Shown: positions 25,401 to 35,438, counted from the first letter of the stretch. The stretch is DNA of 64,000 bases from Solihabitans fulvus (GCF_008386585.1 NZ_VUOB01000046.1:42750-106749), one strand, 5' to 3'. Made by a program: numbers and translations. The notes: generated by a model not told the origin, from the letters alone.

Positions 25401-28400
25401 GAGCAAGGTGAAGTCGCCCTTGATGGGGTTGTTCACCGTCACGCTGTAGGTCACCGTCGCCGTCGCACCGATCGGTAGATCGCCGAGCCAGGTCAGCTTC
25501 GGGGCCGTGTACGTCGGCGTGCCGATGGTGGCCGACTGATCGTTGTCGAAGGTCGCGTCGTCGATGACCTTGGTCAGGTCGTCGGTGAAGGTCGCGCCCG
25601 TCTGGATGGCCTGACCGGTGTTCTTCACCGTGACGGTGTAAGTGACCTTGTCGCCCGGCTTGGCGTCCTTCTTATCTGCGACCTTCGTGATCTCCAGACC
25701 GGCGATCGGCGTTGTGGTGCCGCACTTCGGATCCGTCGAACCCGCAGGACAGTTGCCACCAGGAGTGGTGGACGTGACGGCGTTGGTGAGCTTGAAGTCG
25801 CCCTTGACCGGATTGTTCACCGTCACGCTGTAGGTGACCGTCACTGTCGCGCCGATGGGCAAGTCACCGACCCACGTCAACTTCGGCGCAGCGTAGGTGG
25901 ATGTACCGATGGTCGCGGACTGGTCGTTGTTGAAGGTGGCGTCATCCACGACCTGCGACAGGTCGTCGGTGAAACTTGCACCCGCCTGAACGGTCTGACC
26001 GGTGTTCTTCACCGTCACCGTATAGGTCACCTTGTCGCCCGGCTTGGCATCCTTCTTGTCCGCGACCTTGCTGATCTCCAGACCCGCGATCGGGGTTGTC
26101 GTGCCGCACTTCGGGTCTGTGGAACCGGGCGGACAGTTACCGCCAGGAGTGTCCGAGGTGACCACGTTGGTCAGCTTGAAATCGCCCTTGACGGGGTTGT
26201 TCACCGTCACGCTGTACGTCACCGTCGACGTCGCGTCGATCGGCAGGTCACCAACCCACGTCAACTTCGGAGCCGCATAGGTGGGCGTGCCGATGGTCGC
26301 CGACTGATCGCTGTTGAACGCCGCGTCATCGACCACCTGCGACAGGTCATCGGTGAACGTCGCGCCCGCCTGCACAGTCTGACCGGTGTTCTTCACCGTG
26401 ACGGTGTAAGTGACCTTGTCGCCCGGCTTGGCATTCGCCTTGTCGGCGACCTTGTGGATCTCCAGGCCAGCGATCGGCGTTGTGGTGCCGCACTTGGGAT
26501 CCGTCGATCCCACTGGGCAGTTGCCGCCGGGGGTATCGGACGTGACCGCGTTCGCGAGCGTGAAGTCGCCGGTCACCGGGTTGTTCACCGTCACGCTGTA
26601 CGTCACCGTCGACGTCGACCCGATCGGCAGATCGCCAACCCACGTCAACTTCGGAGCCGCATAGGTCGCGGTGCCGATGGTCGCGGACTGATCGCCGTTG
26701 AACGCCGCGTCGTCGATGACCTTGCTGAGGTCGTCGACGAACGTCGCCCCGGTCTGGACGGTCTGACCGGTGTTCCTCACCGTCACTGTGTACGTGACCT
26801 TGTCGCCGGGCTTCGCGTTGGTCTTGTCCGCTGTCTTGGTGATCTCGAGACCTGCGATCGGCGTTGTTGTGCCGCACTTGGGATCCTTGGAACCCGCAGG
26901 ACAGTTGCCGCCAGGGGTGTCCGATGTGACTGCGTTGGTCAGCTTGAAGTCACCCTTAACCGGGTTGTTCACCGTCACGCTGTACGTCACCGCCGAAGAC
27001 GCACCAACCGCCAAATCACCAACCCACGTCAGCTTCGGGGCCGCGTAGGTCGCCGCACCGACCGTGGCCGACTGATCGCCGTTGAACGCCGCGTCGTCCA
27101 CCACCCGCGACAGATCGTCAGTGAACGTCGCCTTGGTTTGGACGGTCTGACCGGTGTTCCTCACCGTGACCGTGTACGTGATCTTGTCACCAGGCTTGGC
27201 GTTTGCCTTGTCAGCCTTCTTGATGATCTCCAGACCGGCGATCGGCGTCGTCGTCCCACACTTCGGATCCTTCGAACCCGCAGGGCAGTTGCCACCAGCG
27301 GTGTCGGACGTGACGGCATTGGTCAACGTGAAGTCGCCCGTAACTGGGCTGTTCACCGTCACGCTGTACGTCACCGTTGCGGTCGCGCCGATCAGCAAAT
27401 CACCAACCCACGTCAGCTTCGGCGCTGCATAGGTCGCCGCACCGACCGTGGCCGACTGATCGCTGTTGAACGCCGCGTCGTCCACCACCCGCGACAGGTC
27501 ATCGGTGAACGTCGCGCCGGTCTGCACGGTCTTGCCCGTGTTCCTTACCGTGACTGTGTAGGTGACCTTGTCGCCCGGCTTCGCGTCCTTCTTGTCCGCT
27601 GTCTTGGTGATCTCCAGGCCAGCGATCGGGGTTGTGGTGCTGCACTTCGGGTCCGTGGAACCGGGCGGACAGTTGCCGCCGGGAGTGTCCGAAGTGACCG
27701 CGTTCGTCAGCGTGAAATCGCCCTTGACCGGATTGTTCACCGTCACGCTGTAGATCACCGTTGCGGTCACACCGATCGGCAGGTCACCCAACCACGTCAA
27801 CTTCGGGGCCGCGTAGGTCGCCGCACCGACCGTCGCGGACTGATCGTTGCTAAACGCCGCATCGTCGACCACCTGCGACAGGTCATCGCTGAAGGTCGCG
27901 CCCGTCTGCACGGTCTGACCGGTGTTCTTCACCGTCACCGTGTACGTGACCTTGTCACCGGGCTTGGCGTTTGCCTTGTCAGCCTTTTTGATGATCTCCA
28001 CGCCGGCAATCGGCGTCGTCGTCCCACACCTCGGATCCTTCGACCCCGTAGGACAGTTGCCACCAGGGGTGTCGGACGTGACGGCGTTGGTGAGTGTGAA
28101 GTCACCCGCCACCGGCTTGTTCACCGTCACGCTGTAAGTGACCGTTGCGGTCGCGCCGATCGGCAGGTCGCCCAACCATGTCAGCTTCGGAGCCACGTAG
28201 GTCGCCGTGCCGATGGTCGCGGACTCGTCGTTGTTGAACGCCGCGTCGTCCACGACCTTGGACAGGTCATCGGTGAAGGTCGCGCCCGTCTGCACGGTCT
28301 GACCGGTGTTCTTCACCGTCACCGTGTAGGTCACCTTGTCGCCGGGCTTCGCGTTCGCCTTGTCCGCGACCTTGCTGATGTCCAGGCCCGCGATCGGCGT

Positions 28401-31400
28401 CGTCGTCCCGCACTTGGGATCCTTCGAACCCGCAGGGCAGTTGCCACCGGGAGTGTCCGACGTGACGGCATTGGTCAACGTGAAGTCACCCGTCACCGGG
28501 TTGTGCACCGTCACGCTGTACGTCACCGTTACGGCCGCGCCGATCGACAAATCACCAACCCACGTCAACTTCGGAGCCGCATAGGTCGCTGCACCGACCG
28601 TCGCGGACTGATCGCCGTTGAATGTCGCGTCGTCGACCACCTGCGAGAGATCATCGGTGAACGTCGCGCCCGTCTGCACGGTCTGGCCGGTGTTCCTCAC
28701 CGTCACCGTGTACGTGACCTTGTCGCCGGGCTTCGCGGTGGCGGGGCTCGCCTTCTTCTCGATGCTGAGGCCGGCGATCGGCGTCGTGGTGCGGCACTTG
28801 GGGTCGGTGGATCCCGGCGGGCAGTTGCCGCCTGGGGTGTCGGACGTGACCGCGTTGGTGAGCGTGAAGTCGCCCGTCACCGGATCCTTGACCGTCACGC
28901 TGTAGGTGACCGTCGAGGACGCACCGATCGGCAGGTCGCCAACCCACGTCAGCTTCGGCGCCGCATAGGTCGCCGCACCGACCGTGGTCGACTGATCGCC
29001 GTTGAACGCCGCGTCGTCGACCACCCGCGACAGATCGTCGGTGAACGTCGCGCCCGTCTGCACGGTCTGGCCGGTGTTCCTCACCGTCACCGTGTACGTG
29101 ACCTTGTCGCCGGGCTTCGCATTCGCCTTGTCCGCGACCTTGTGGATCTCCAGGCCCGCGATCGGCGTCGTCGTCCCGCACTTCGGATCCGTTGACCCGG
29201 CAGGACAGTTACTGCCCGGCGTCGTGGAGGTGACCGCGTTGGTGAGCGTGAAGTCGCCCGTCACCGGATCCTTGACCGTCACGCTGTAGGTGACCGTTGA
29301 GGACGCACCGATGGGCAGGTTGCCGGTCCAGGTCAGCTTCGGGGCCGCGTAGGTCGCCGTGCCGATGGTTGCGGACTCGTCGCTGTTGAACGTCGCGTCG
29401 TCCAACACCTTCGTGAGGTCATCGGTGAACGTCGCATTCGTCAGCGGCGTCTGGCCGGTGTTGCGCACGGTGACCGTGTAGCTCACGGTGTCGCCGGGCT
29501 TCGCGTCGGTCTTGTTGGCGGCCTTGCTGATCGCGATGCCCGACACCGGCGTCGTGGTGGCGCACTTCGGATCCGTCGACCCCGTCGGGCAGTTGTTCCC
29601 CGGCGTGCCCGACGTGATCGCGTTGGCCAGCTTGTGATCCCCGGCCGCTGGGTTGTGCACCGTGACCGAGTAGCTGATGGTCGCCGTCGCGCCGACCGCG
29701 AGGTCGCCGGTCCAGGTCAGCTTCGGGGCCGCGTAGGTCGTCGCGCCGATGTCCGCGGTGGCCGTGCCGCTGAACGTCGCGTCGTCCACGACGCCGGTCA
29801 GGTCGTCGGTGAATGTGGCTGCGGTCAGTACCGTCTTTCCGGTGTTGCGGACCGTCACCGTGTAGGTCACCGTGTCGCCCGGGTTCGCCGAGCTCCTGTC
29901 CGCCTTCTTCTCGATCGTCATGCCCGGCAACGACGTGGTGGTCGAGCACGTCGGGTCGGTTGCCCCCGGCGGGCAGTTGCCCGGCACGCTGGTGCTGACC
30001 ACGTTGTGCAGCTGGTGGTCCCCGGTGATCGGGTTGTGCACCGTCACCGAGTAGGTGACCGTCGCCGACTCGCCGACGGCCAGGTCGCCGGTCCAGGTCA
30101 GCGTGGGCGCGGCGTAGGTCGCCGTGCCGATGGTCGCGGACTGGTCGCCGTTGAACGTCGCGTCGTCCACGACGCCAGTCAGGTCGTCGGTGAACGTCGC
30201 CGCCTGCGCGCCGCTCAGCGGCACCTGACCGGTGTTGGTCACCGTGACCGTGTACTTGACTGTGTCGCCGGGGTTCGCGGCCTGCTTGTCCGAGGTCTTC
30301 CTGACCGTCAGTTCCTTGCCCGGCGTGGTGGTGCTGCACGACGGATCCGTTGACCCAGCGGGACAGTTGTTGCCCTGCGTGGTCGAGGTGACCACGTTGT
30401 TGAGCTTCTTGTCGCCTGGGTCGGGATTCTTCACGGTGACGGTGTAGGTGACGGTCGCCGACGCGCCGACCGCGAGCGTGCCCGTCCACGTCAGCTTGGG
30501 CGCGGCGTAGCCGACCGCGCCGGCCCCGGTGGGGCTGACCGCGGCGTTGTTGTTGTAGGTCGCGTCGTCCAGGACGCCCGTCAGGTCGTCGGTGAACGTC
30601 GCGCCGGTCTGGACGGTCTGGCCGGTGTTGCTGACGGTGATCGTGTACGTCACGGTGTCGCCCGGCACGACCTGGGTCTTGTTGCCGGTCTTGACGATCC
30701 GCAGGCCGGAGATCGGAGTGGAGGTCGCGCACTTCGCGTCCGTGGAGCCGGACGGACAATTGCCGCCGGGCGTCGTGGACGTCACCACGTTGCCCAGCCG
30801 GTGATCCCCGGTGTCTGGCTTGTTCACCGTCACCGAGTACGTGACCGTCGCCTGCGCACCGATCGCGAGGTCGCCCGTCCAGGTCAGCTTCGGCGCGGCG
30901 TAGGTGGCCGAGCCGGCCGATGCCGACTGGTCGCCGTTGAACCTCGTGTCGTCCACGACGCCGGTCAGGTCGTCGGTGAAAGTGGCTCCGGACAACGCGG
31001 TCTGGCCGGTGTTCTTGACGACGACGGTGTAGGTGACCTTGTCGCCGGGGTTGGCGCTGGTCTTGTCGACCGTCTTGCTGATCTCGATGCCGGAGACCGG
31101 CGTCGTGGTGGAACAGCCCGGATCCGTCGAGCCGGCAACGCAGTTGTTGCCGGGCGTCGTGGACGTGATCGCGTTGACCAGCTTGTGCGCGCCGGTCGCC
31201 GGGTTCCTGACCGTCACCGAGTAGGTGACCGTCGCCGACTCGCCGACCTTCAGGTTGCCCGTCCACGTCAGTCTCGGCGCGCTGTAGCTGGTGGTGCCGA
31301 GCGTGGCCTTGTCGTCGTTGTTGTAGGTGGCCTGGTCGACGACCTTGGACAGGTCGTCGGTGAGGGTCGCGCCGGTCTGCGTGGTCTGACCAGTGTTGGT

Positions 31401-34400
31401 CACCGTCACCGTGTAGGTGACCTTGTCGCCGGGGTTCGCGCTGGCCCTGTCCGCCTTCTTCGCGATCGTCAGCCCGGCGATAGGCGTTGAGGTCGCGCAC
31501 TTCGCGTCCGTCGAACCCGCCGCGCAGTTCGTGCCCGGCGTGGTCGAGGTGACCACGTTGTCCAGCTTGAAGTCGCCAGGCACGGGGTTCTTCACCTTGA
31601 CCGAGTAGGTGATCGTCGCCGTGGCGCCCACGTCGAGGTCGCCTGACCAGGTCACCTTCGGGGAGCCGAAGCTCGCCGTGCCCGTGCTTGCGGTGATGCT
31701 GCCGGCGACGAAGTCCGCGTCGTCGAGGACCTTGGACAGGTCGTCGGAGAACGTCGCGACCTGCTTGCCAGTGAGCTTCACGTCGCCGGTGTTCTTCACT
31801 GTGACCGTGTACTTCACCGCGTCGCCGGGGGCGGCGGACTGTCTGTCGACCGACTTGGCGATCTCGGCCCTCGGCGTGCCGACCTTCACCACGGTGACCT
31901 TGGTGTCGGTGGAGTTCGGTGGCCCCGTCGGCGTTTCCCGGTAGACGCCGAGAGCGCTGTTGCGGATCTCCGAGCCCGGCGCGATGTCGTCGCGCACCTT
32001 CACCTTGAAGGTGACCGTCCAGGTGGTGCCGCCGTCGACGGTGCCGCCCCCGGTCGGGGTCGAGCTGGTGCCGATGGCCACCTTGATGCCCGAGGACGCG
32101 CTGAAGCCCTCAGAGTCCGGCACGGCAGTGGCGGTGCCACTTGGCGGTTTGCGGGTGATCGAGCCGGGCACGTAGTCGGTGCCCGCCGGGATCCTGTCCT
32201 GGATGACGCTGGCGAACGCCTGGTCCGTGCCGTCGTTGCGGCCGGTGATCGTGTAGGTCAGCGTGTCGCCGATCCTGGCTGGGTTGTTGCCCTGGTCGTT
32301 GACCACCGACTTGTCCACGATCAGACAGCCCGCGGTGCCGAACAGGACGCCGTCGAGGAAGTTGCCCTGCGTCTTGTCTCCGCCGGCCGCCGAGATGGAG
32401 GCGAAGGCGAACCGGGTGGTCGTCTGCCCGGCCGGCACGGTGTAGGTCCCGCGCCACTCCCCCCACTTCGAGTTGCCGTCGGTGATGTTCGTGCTCGACG
32501 CGCCGGTCGGCGTCTGCGCGACCAGGGTTCCGTTCGGCGCGCCGATCTGCACCTGCATGGTGTCATTGCCCTGGCGACCGCGATGGAAGATCCGCCAGCT
32601 CAACGCCTGCCCCGGCGTGGTGGCCAGGTCCTGGAACAGCGTGCCGACCTCGTTGGCGTTCAGTTCGGCGAACTGGTTGCCGTCCGCCGACGGCACGCCG
32701 TTCGCGCCGCTCTTCCAGAACTCGACCTTGTGGTCGGACGCGGTGGTGATCCACCCCGGCACGCCGCCGGGTTTGGTGGCGTCGTCGTAGAACTGGACGT
32801 TCTGGGAGTTGACCGGCTGTTCGAAGCTGCCGTTGGTCAGGGAGACCTTGGACGGGCACGCGCCGCCCTTCCTCGGCACGAACGACGTCGTGGAGCACCG
32901 GTCGTCGGACGAGCCCGCCGTGCAGTTGCTGCCGCGCGAGTTCGAGGTGACCACGTTGGCCACCTTCCGGTTCCCGCTGGACGGGTCGTTGACCGTCACC
33001 GAGTAGGTGACCGTCGCCGACTGGCCGGGGTCGAGTTGGTTGGACCACGCCAACGTCGAGCCGGTGACGGTGGCCGTGCCGAGCGTGGCGGCAACGTCCC
33101 TGTTGTAGGCGGCGTCGTCGAACACGTCGCTCAGGTCGTCCTGGAGCTGGGCGGACCGCAGCGATGCCTTACCGCTGTTCGAGGCGGTCACGGTGTAGGT
33201 GATCTTCTGGCCTGGCAACACCGTCGAGCCGGTTGGCGGGTCAGACGCCTTCGACAGCACCAGGTTGGGGTCGTTGCCGGTGTTCGTGACCGTGCACGCG
33301 ATGTCGGTGCCGATGCCCAGCGCCGCCTTGCGCGAGGTTCCGCCGGCTCCGGACAGCGTCGTGTCCGGCTGGCCTCCCCTGGTGCACGACCAGTTCTGCT
33401 GGTAGTCCGACAGGAGCGTCCCGCTGTCCGCCGACTCCTCCAACGTGTACTCGACGGCGGGATTGCCGCCGAGCACGAACTGTTGGCCGGTGCTGGCGCT
33501 GGTCGCGCCGCCGGTGGACGCGGTCGCCACCGTGTTCGCGTTCGGACCGGTGATCTTCAGGCTGAACGAGTCGGTCGGGTTGACCTGCTTCTGGACGCTC
33601 TTGGACAGCGTCAGCCGGGAGAGCACCACCCCGAACGCGACGGCCTGACGCCCGCCGGTCACGAACGACCCGGCGACCCTGGTCGGCTCGGTCGCCATGG
33701 TGACGATGTCCCCGACGCTGCCGTTGGAGTTTCCGGTGCAGTTCACCGACGTCGTGCCGATTCCCGTCAGCCCGCCGCCACAGCCAGCGGTGTAGCCCGC
33801 GGGCGTGACGTTGTCCAGCAGGCTGATGTTCTTGTCCGAGGAGAGCGTCAGCTGCTCGCCGGTGTTGGTCGACTCGGCGTCGGCCATGACGAAGCCGAAA
33901 CCCTTCTGGGCGTTGCCCTTGGCGTCGGTCACGGCGATGTTGTCCAACGTGATCGTGCCGTTCGACCCGGCGGGAGAGCCGTTGTCCGTGTGCAGCGCGG
34001 GCTTTCCCGGGGTGTTCTTGTACGCGTCCTTGCCGATCGGCGTTCCCGACCAGGTCGGGAACGCCGACGCGCTGACCGGCCGCCGGCCCGCGCTGCCAGC
34101 GGTGTGCTTGATCGTGAAGGACACCGTGATGTCGGGCGTGATCTGCACCGACATGCTCTGGCCGCTCGCGCTCTGCGCCGAGGCGGGGTTGAACGAGGAC
34201 ATGTCCAGCCAGCAGATCGTGGTCGCGAACGGTCCCCCGGTGCCGAAGCCGCACCCGGTCGGGTCCGCGCGCGACGTCGCCGCGTCCGACCTCGGTGCGT
34301 CCGGCTTCGGCGCGGTCGAGGCGTCGGCGGCGGGTGGCGGGGACTGCGGTGCGGTCGCCTGGATCGGCACCTGGTAGTCCTCGACCTCGCCGGAGTCGGC

Positions 34401-35438
34401 CCGCCCGCTCGGGCTGCGTACCTGGCCGGCGTCGTAGCCGATCCGGAACCTGGCCCACGCCAGGCCGTCCCGCACCTCGTCGGGCACCGTCCACGCCAGG
34501 GTCGCGTGGTCGGCGCCCGGCGCGACCTCGGCGGTGGCCAGTTCGGCACCGTCGAACGAGCCGTTGCCGTTGAAGTCGATCCAGCCCGCCACCGTCGCGG
34601 CGCTCGACCCCGCCGTCACCGGGACCCGCACCGTGTAGCGCTCGCCCCTGCCCGCCGCTGCCGGGAACTCCGGGCCGGCGTCGCGGGTCGGGCCCGCGCC
34701 GAGGAACACGTCCGACACCACGTGCGAGGCCGCGCCGAAGGTCGCCGGCGCGGTGCCGGCGACCTCGTCCACGGACGCCGACAGCGCGATCGGGTTGTCT
34801 GGCGGTGCGTCCGCGTCGCCGCCGACGCTCGTCCGCCGGGTGTCCACGGCCAGGGTCACGCTGGACACCGTGCCGGTCAGCTCGACCGTGCCACAGCCGA
34901 GCCCGTCACCGCAGTCCGCGCGCCCGGGACTCGGGTCGGTCGGGGTGACGCCGGACGGTTCGACCGCCCACCGGGAGCCCGGGAAGCCGGCCACGGCGCG
35001 CATCGCCGGGGCCGCTGGCGGGCCGGCGGTGACGCGCAGCCGGGACTGCCGGGGGCCGTTCGGCGAGGAGCCGCCCAGGTTGCCGAGGTTCAGGCGCGGG
35101 TTGCGCACGGGCCGGGAGAACGAGACCGTCACCGTGCCCGACGGCCGAAACTCCCCGTCCGCCGGCAGGTCCTGCGCGACCACGATGCCCCGCGCGGAGC
35201 TCCCGGAGACGTCCTGCCCGCCGTAGGCGCCGGCGGGCATCGTGGCGCCGCCCTCGGCACGCAGCGACCCGCCGACGCCCTGGGCCTCGAAGTCCACCGA
35301 CAGCCCGGAGGGCAGCGTCTGCACGCTCCTGCTGGTCTCCGTCGCCCTTGGACCGGCCGAGGCCGGACCGGGTGCGCCGGCCACCACCGCAACCACGGCA
35401 AGAGCGGCCGCCAACCTGATCCCGCACGCCGACCGCAT
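22452..35438 (-). CDS. Giant secreted DUF11-repeat surface protein with C-terminal anchor
   Basis: 4328 residues. A signal peptide (MRSACGIRLAAALAVVAVVAG, cleavage near ASA) is followed by a beta-rich N-terminal region. A GEVED-type segment comes next (GWIDFNGNGSFDGAEL ... SGEVEDYQVP), then two divergent DUF11-like units separated by a galactose-binding-like domain (NGSFEQP ... FAELNANEVGTLFQDL). About 24 tandem DUF11 units of about 128 residues fill the remainder. Each has a PGDKVTYTVTVxNTGQT start, TFTDDL, APKLTW and a closing GGNCPxGSTDPKC. The C-terminus is VAFTG, a hydrophobic segment and RRRGQRD, resembling a class E sortase LAxTG signal. ATG 35438 has AGGGGA five bases upstream. It is probably a wall-anchored stalk or adhesin; a link to the metabolite clusters is not evident. 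Confidence 0.93.
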   Translation of the reverse strand: MRSACGIRLAAALAVVAVVAGAPGPASAGPRATETSRSVQTLPSGLSVDFEAQGVGGSLRAEGGATMPAGAYGGQDVSGSSARGIVVAQDLPADGEFRPSGTVTVSFSRPVRNPRLNLGNLGGSSPNGPRQSRLRVTAGPPAAPAMRAVAGFPGSRWAVEPSGVTPTDPSPGRADCGDGLGCGTVELTGTVSSVTLAVDTRRTSVGGDADAPPDNPIALSASVDEVAGTAPATFGAASHVVSDVFLGAGPTRDAGPEFPAAAGRGERYTVRVPVTAGSSAATVAGWIDFNGNGSFDGAELATAEVAPGADHATLAWTVPDEVRDGLAWARFRIGYDAGQVRSPSGRADSGEVEDYQVPIQATAPQSPPPAADASTAPKPDAPRSDAATSRADPTGCGFGTGGPFATTICWLDMSSFNPASAQSASGQSMSVQITPDITVSFTIKHTAGSAGRRPVSASAFPTWSGTPIGKDAYKNTPGKPALHTDNGSPAGSNGTITLDNIAVTDAKGNAQKGFGFVMADAESTNTGEQLTLSSDKNISLLDNVTPAGYTAGCGGGLTGIGTTSVNCTGNSNGSVGDIVTMATEPTRVAGSFVTGGRQAVAFGVVLSRLTLSKSVQKQVNPTDSFSLKITGPNANTVATASTGGATSASTGQQFVLGGNPAVEYTLEESADSGTLLSDYQQNWSCTRGGQPDTTLSGAGGTSRKAALGIGTDIACTVTNTGNDPNLVLSKASDPPTGSTVLPGQKITYTVTASNSGKASLRSAQLQDDLSDVFDDAAYNRDVAATLGTATVTGSTLAWSNQLDPGQSATVTYSVTVNDPSSGNRKVANVVTSNSRGSNCTAGSSDDRCSTTSFVPRKGGACPSKVSLTNGSFEQPVNSQNVQFYDDATKPGGVPGWITTASDHKVEFWKSGANGVPSADGNQFAELNANEVGTLFQDLATTPGQALSWRIFHRGRQGNDTMQVQIGAPNGTLVAQTPTGASSTNITDGNSKWGEWRGTYTVPAGQTTTRFAFASISAAGGDKTQGNFLDGVLFGTAGCLIVDKSVVNDQGNNPARIGDTLTYTITGRNDGTDQAFASVIQDRIPAGTDYVPGSITRKPPSGTATAVPDSEGFSASSGIKVAIGTSSTPTGGGTVDGGTTWTVTFKVKVRDDIAPGSEIRNSALGVYRETPTGPPNSTDTKVTVVKVGTPRAEIAKSVDRQSAAPGDAVKYTVTVKNTGDVKLTGKQVATFSDDLSKVLDDADFVAGSITASTGTASFGSPKVTWSGDLDVGATATITYSVKVKNPVPGDFKLDNVVTSTTPGTNCAAGSTDAKCATSTPIAGLTIAKKADRASANPGDKVTYTVTVTNTGQTTQTGATLTDDLSKVVDQATYNNDDKATLGTTSYSAPRLTWTGNLKVGESATVTYSVTVRNPATGAHKLVNAITSTTPGNNCVAGSTDPGCSTTTPVSGIEISKTVDKTSANPGDKVTYTVVVKNTGQTALSGATFTDDLTGVVDDTRFNGDQSASAGSATYAAPKLTWTGDLAIGAQATVTYSVTVNKPDTGDHRLGNVVTSTTPGGNCPSGSTDAKCATSTPISGLRIVKTGNKTQVVPGDTVTYTITVSNTGQTVQTGATFTDDLTGVLDDATYNNNAAVSPTGAGAVGYAAPKLTWTGTLAVGASATVTYTVTVKNPDPGDKKLNNVVTSTTQGNNCPAGSTDPSCSTTTPGKELTVRKTSDKQAANPGDTVKYTVTVTNTGQVPLSGAQAATFTDDLTGVVDDATFNGDQSATIGTATYAAPTLTWTGDLAVGESATVTYSVTVHNPITGDHQLHNVVSTSVPGNCPPGATDPTCSTTTSLPGMTIEKKADRSSANPGDTVTYTVTVRNTGKTVLTAATFTDDLTGVVDDATFSGTATADIGATTYAAPKLTWTGDLAVGATATISYSVTVHNPAAGDHKLANAITSGTPGNNCPTGSTDPKCATTTPVSGIAISKAANKTDAKPGDTVSYTVTVRNTGQTPLTNATFTDDLTKVLDDATFNSDESATIGTATYAAPKLTWTGNLPIGASSTVTYSVTVKDPVTGDFTLTNAVTSTTPGSNCPAGSTDPKCGTTTPIAGLEIHKVADKANAKPGDKVTYTVTVRNTGQTVQTGATFTDDLSRVVDDAAFNGDQSTTVGAATYAAPKLTWVGDLPIGASSTVTYSVTVKDPVTGDFTLTNAVTSDTPGGNCPPGSTDPKCRTTTPIAGLSIEKKASPATAKPGDKVTYTVTVRNTGQTVQTGATFTDDLSQVVDDATFNGDQSATVGAATYAAPKLTWVGDLSIGAAVTVTYSVTVHNPVTGDFTLTNAVTSDTPGGNCPAGSKDPKCGTTTPIAGLDISKVADKANAKPGDKVTYTVTVKNTGQTVQTGATFTDDLSKVVDDAAFNNDESATIGTATYVAPKLTWLGDLPIGATATVTYSVTVNKPVAGDFTLTNAVTSDTPGGNCPTGSKDPRCGTTTPIAGVEIIKKADKANAKPGDKVTYTVTVKNTGQTVQTGATFSDDLSQVVDDAAFSNDQSATVGAATYAAPKLTWLGDLPIGVTATVIYSVTVNNPVKGDFTLTNAVTSDTPGGNCPPGSTDPKCSTTTPIAGLEITKTADKKDAKPGDKVTYTVTVRNTGKTVQTGATFTDDLSRVVDDAAFNSDQSATVGAATYAAPKLTWVGDLLIGATATVTYSVTVNSPVTGDFTLTNAVTSDTAGGNCPAGSKDPKCGTTTPIAGLEIIKKADKANAKPGDKITYTVTVRNTGQTVQTKATFTDDLSRVVDDAAFNGDQSATVGAATYAAPKLTWVGDLAVGASSAVTYSVTVNNPVKGDFKLTNAVTSDTPGGNCPAGSKDPKCGTTTPIAGLEITKTADKTNAKPGDKVTYTVTVRNTGQTVQTGATFVDDLSKVIDDAAFNGDQSATIGTATYAAPKLTWVGDLPIGSTSTVTYSVTVNNPVTGDFTLANAVTSDTPGGNCPVGSTDPKCGTTTPIAGLEIHKVADKANAKPGDKVTYTVTVKNTGQTVQAGATFTDDLSQVVDDAAFNSDQSATIGTPTYAAPKLTWVGDLPIDATSTVTYSVTVNNPVKGDFKLTNVVTSDTPGGNCPPGSTDPKCGTTTPIAGLEISKVADKKDAKPGDKVTYTVTVKNTGQTVQAGASFTDDLSQVVDDATFNNDQSATIGTSTYAAPKLTWVGDLPIGATVTVTYSVTVNNPVKGDFKLTNAVTSTTPGGNCPAGSTDPKCGTTTPIAGLEITKVADKKDAKPGDKVTYTVTVKNTGQAIQTGATFTDDLTKVIDDATFDNDQSATIGTPTYTAPKLTWLGDLPIGATATVTYSVTVNNPIKGDFTLLNAVTSDTPGGNCPPGSTDPKCGTTTPIAGLEIIKVADKTNAKPGDKVTYTVTVKNTGQTVQTGATFTDDLTKVIDDATFNNDQSATIGTPTYTAPKLTWIGDLPIGSTATVTYSVTVNKPVKGDFTLTNAVTSTTPGGNCPPGSTDPKCGTTTPIAGLEITKVADKKDAKPGDKVTYTVTVKNTGQTVQTKATFTDDLSQVVDDATFDNDQKATIGTPTYSAPTLTWVGDLPIGATSTVTYSVTVNNPVKGDFKLTNAITSETSGGNCPTGSTDPKCGTTTPIAGLEITKVADRKNAKPGDKVTYMVTVKNTGQTVQTKATFTDDLTKVLDDAAFNSDQSATIGAAAYTAPRLTWVGDLPIGATSTVTYSVTVNDPVKGDFTLTNAVTSDTPGGNCPPGSTDPKCGTTTRIAGLEISKVATRDGAKPTDPVKPGEVVKYTVTVRNTGQTPQNGASFTDDLSGVLDDATYNNDAAVSPGGAGTTGYTKPKLTWTGDLPVGATSTITYSIRVNNPITGDHKLTNAVTSDTPGGNCPPGSTDPKCRTVTPLPGLTIVKKADTTQAKPGDTVTYTVTVTNSGQTGLTGATFTDDMTQVVDDAKYNADAKATTGATTYTAPKLTWTGDLAIGATATVTYTVTVNDPPTGDKKLGNVVTSSTPGSNCPLPMPARLDVGGLDPNCSATVLVPRLDITKKADRANAKPGDTVTYTVTATNSGQTELKGATLTDDLTGVLPNATYNADAKATLGSTNYTAPTLTWTGDLPVGTSATITYTVTVHAVPTGDFQLRNAVGSATPGASCPPGSRDPKCGTTTPIAGMAVAKTADSTQAGAGDMLTYRVTVRNTGQVPLTGATFTDDLTGVLDDATYRDDATAIIGTTSYAKPELTWTGDLPVGATATVTYSVKVNDPVGGDQNLRNAVFSDTPGTNCARGSTDPACRTTTPLRPTPPVVAFTGAVIYPALLGGLALLAAGVLFVLIARRRGQRD
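22560..31900 (-). repeat. Tandem 384-bp DUF11-coding repeats
   Basis: About 24 head-to-tail units with a period near 384 bp (128 codons). Units between roughly 24,100 and 29,400 are the most alike at DNA level; flanking units are more divergent. Two or three units carry short insertions, for example the GAKPTDPVKPGE unit near 24,100. This is a likely site for unequal recombination and for assembly collapse. Confidence 0.9.

Noticed and set aside
26454..29195. A 913-codon plus-strand frame with its own repeats
   Set aside because: The repeats are the complement of the DUF11 repeats on the minus strand, which have a signal peptide, real domains and an anchor.
22560..31900. Regular repeats considered as a CRISPR array or satellite DNA
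   Set aside because: The 384-bp period is an exact multiple of codons and encodes DUF11 units; there are no short repeats with unique spacers.
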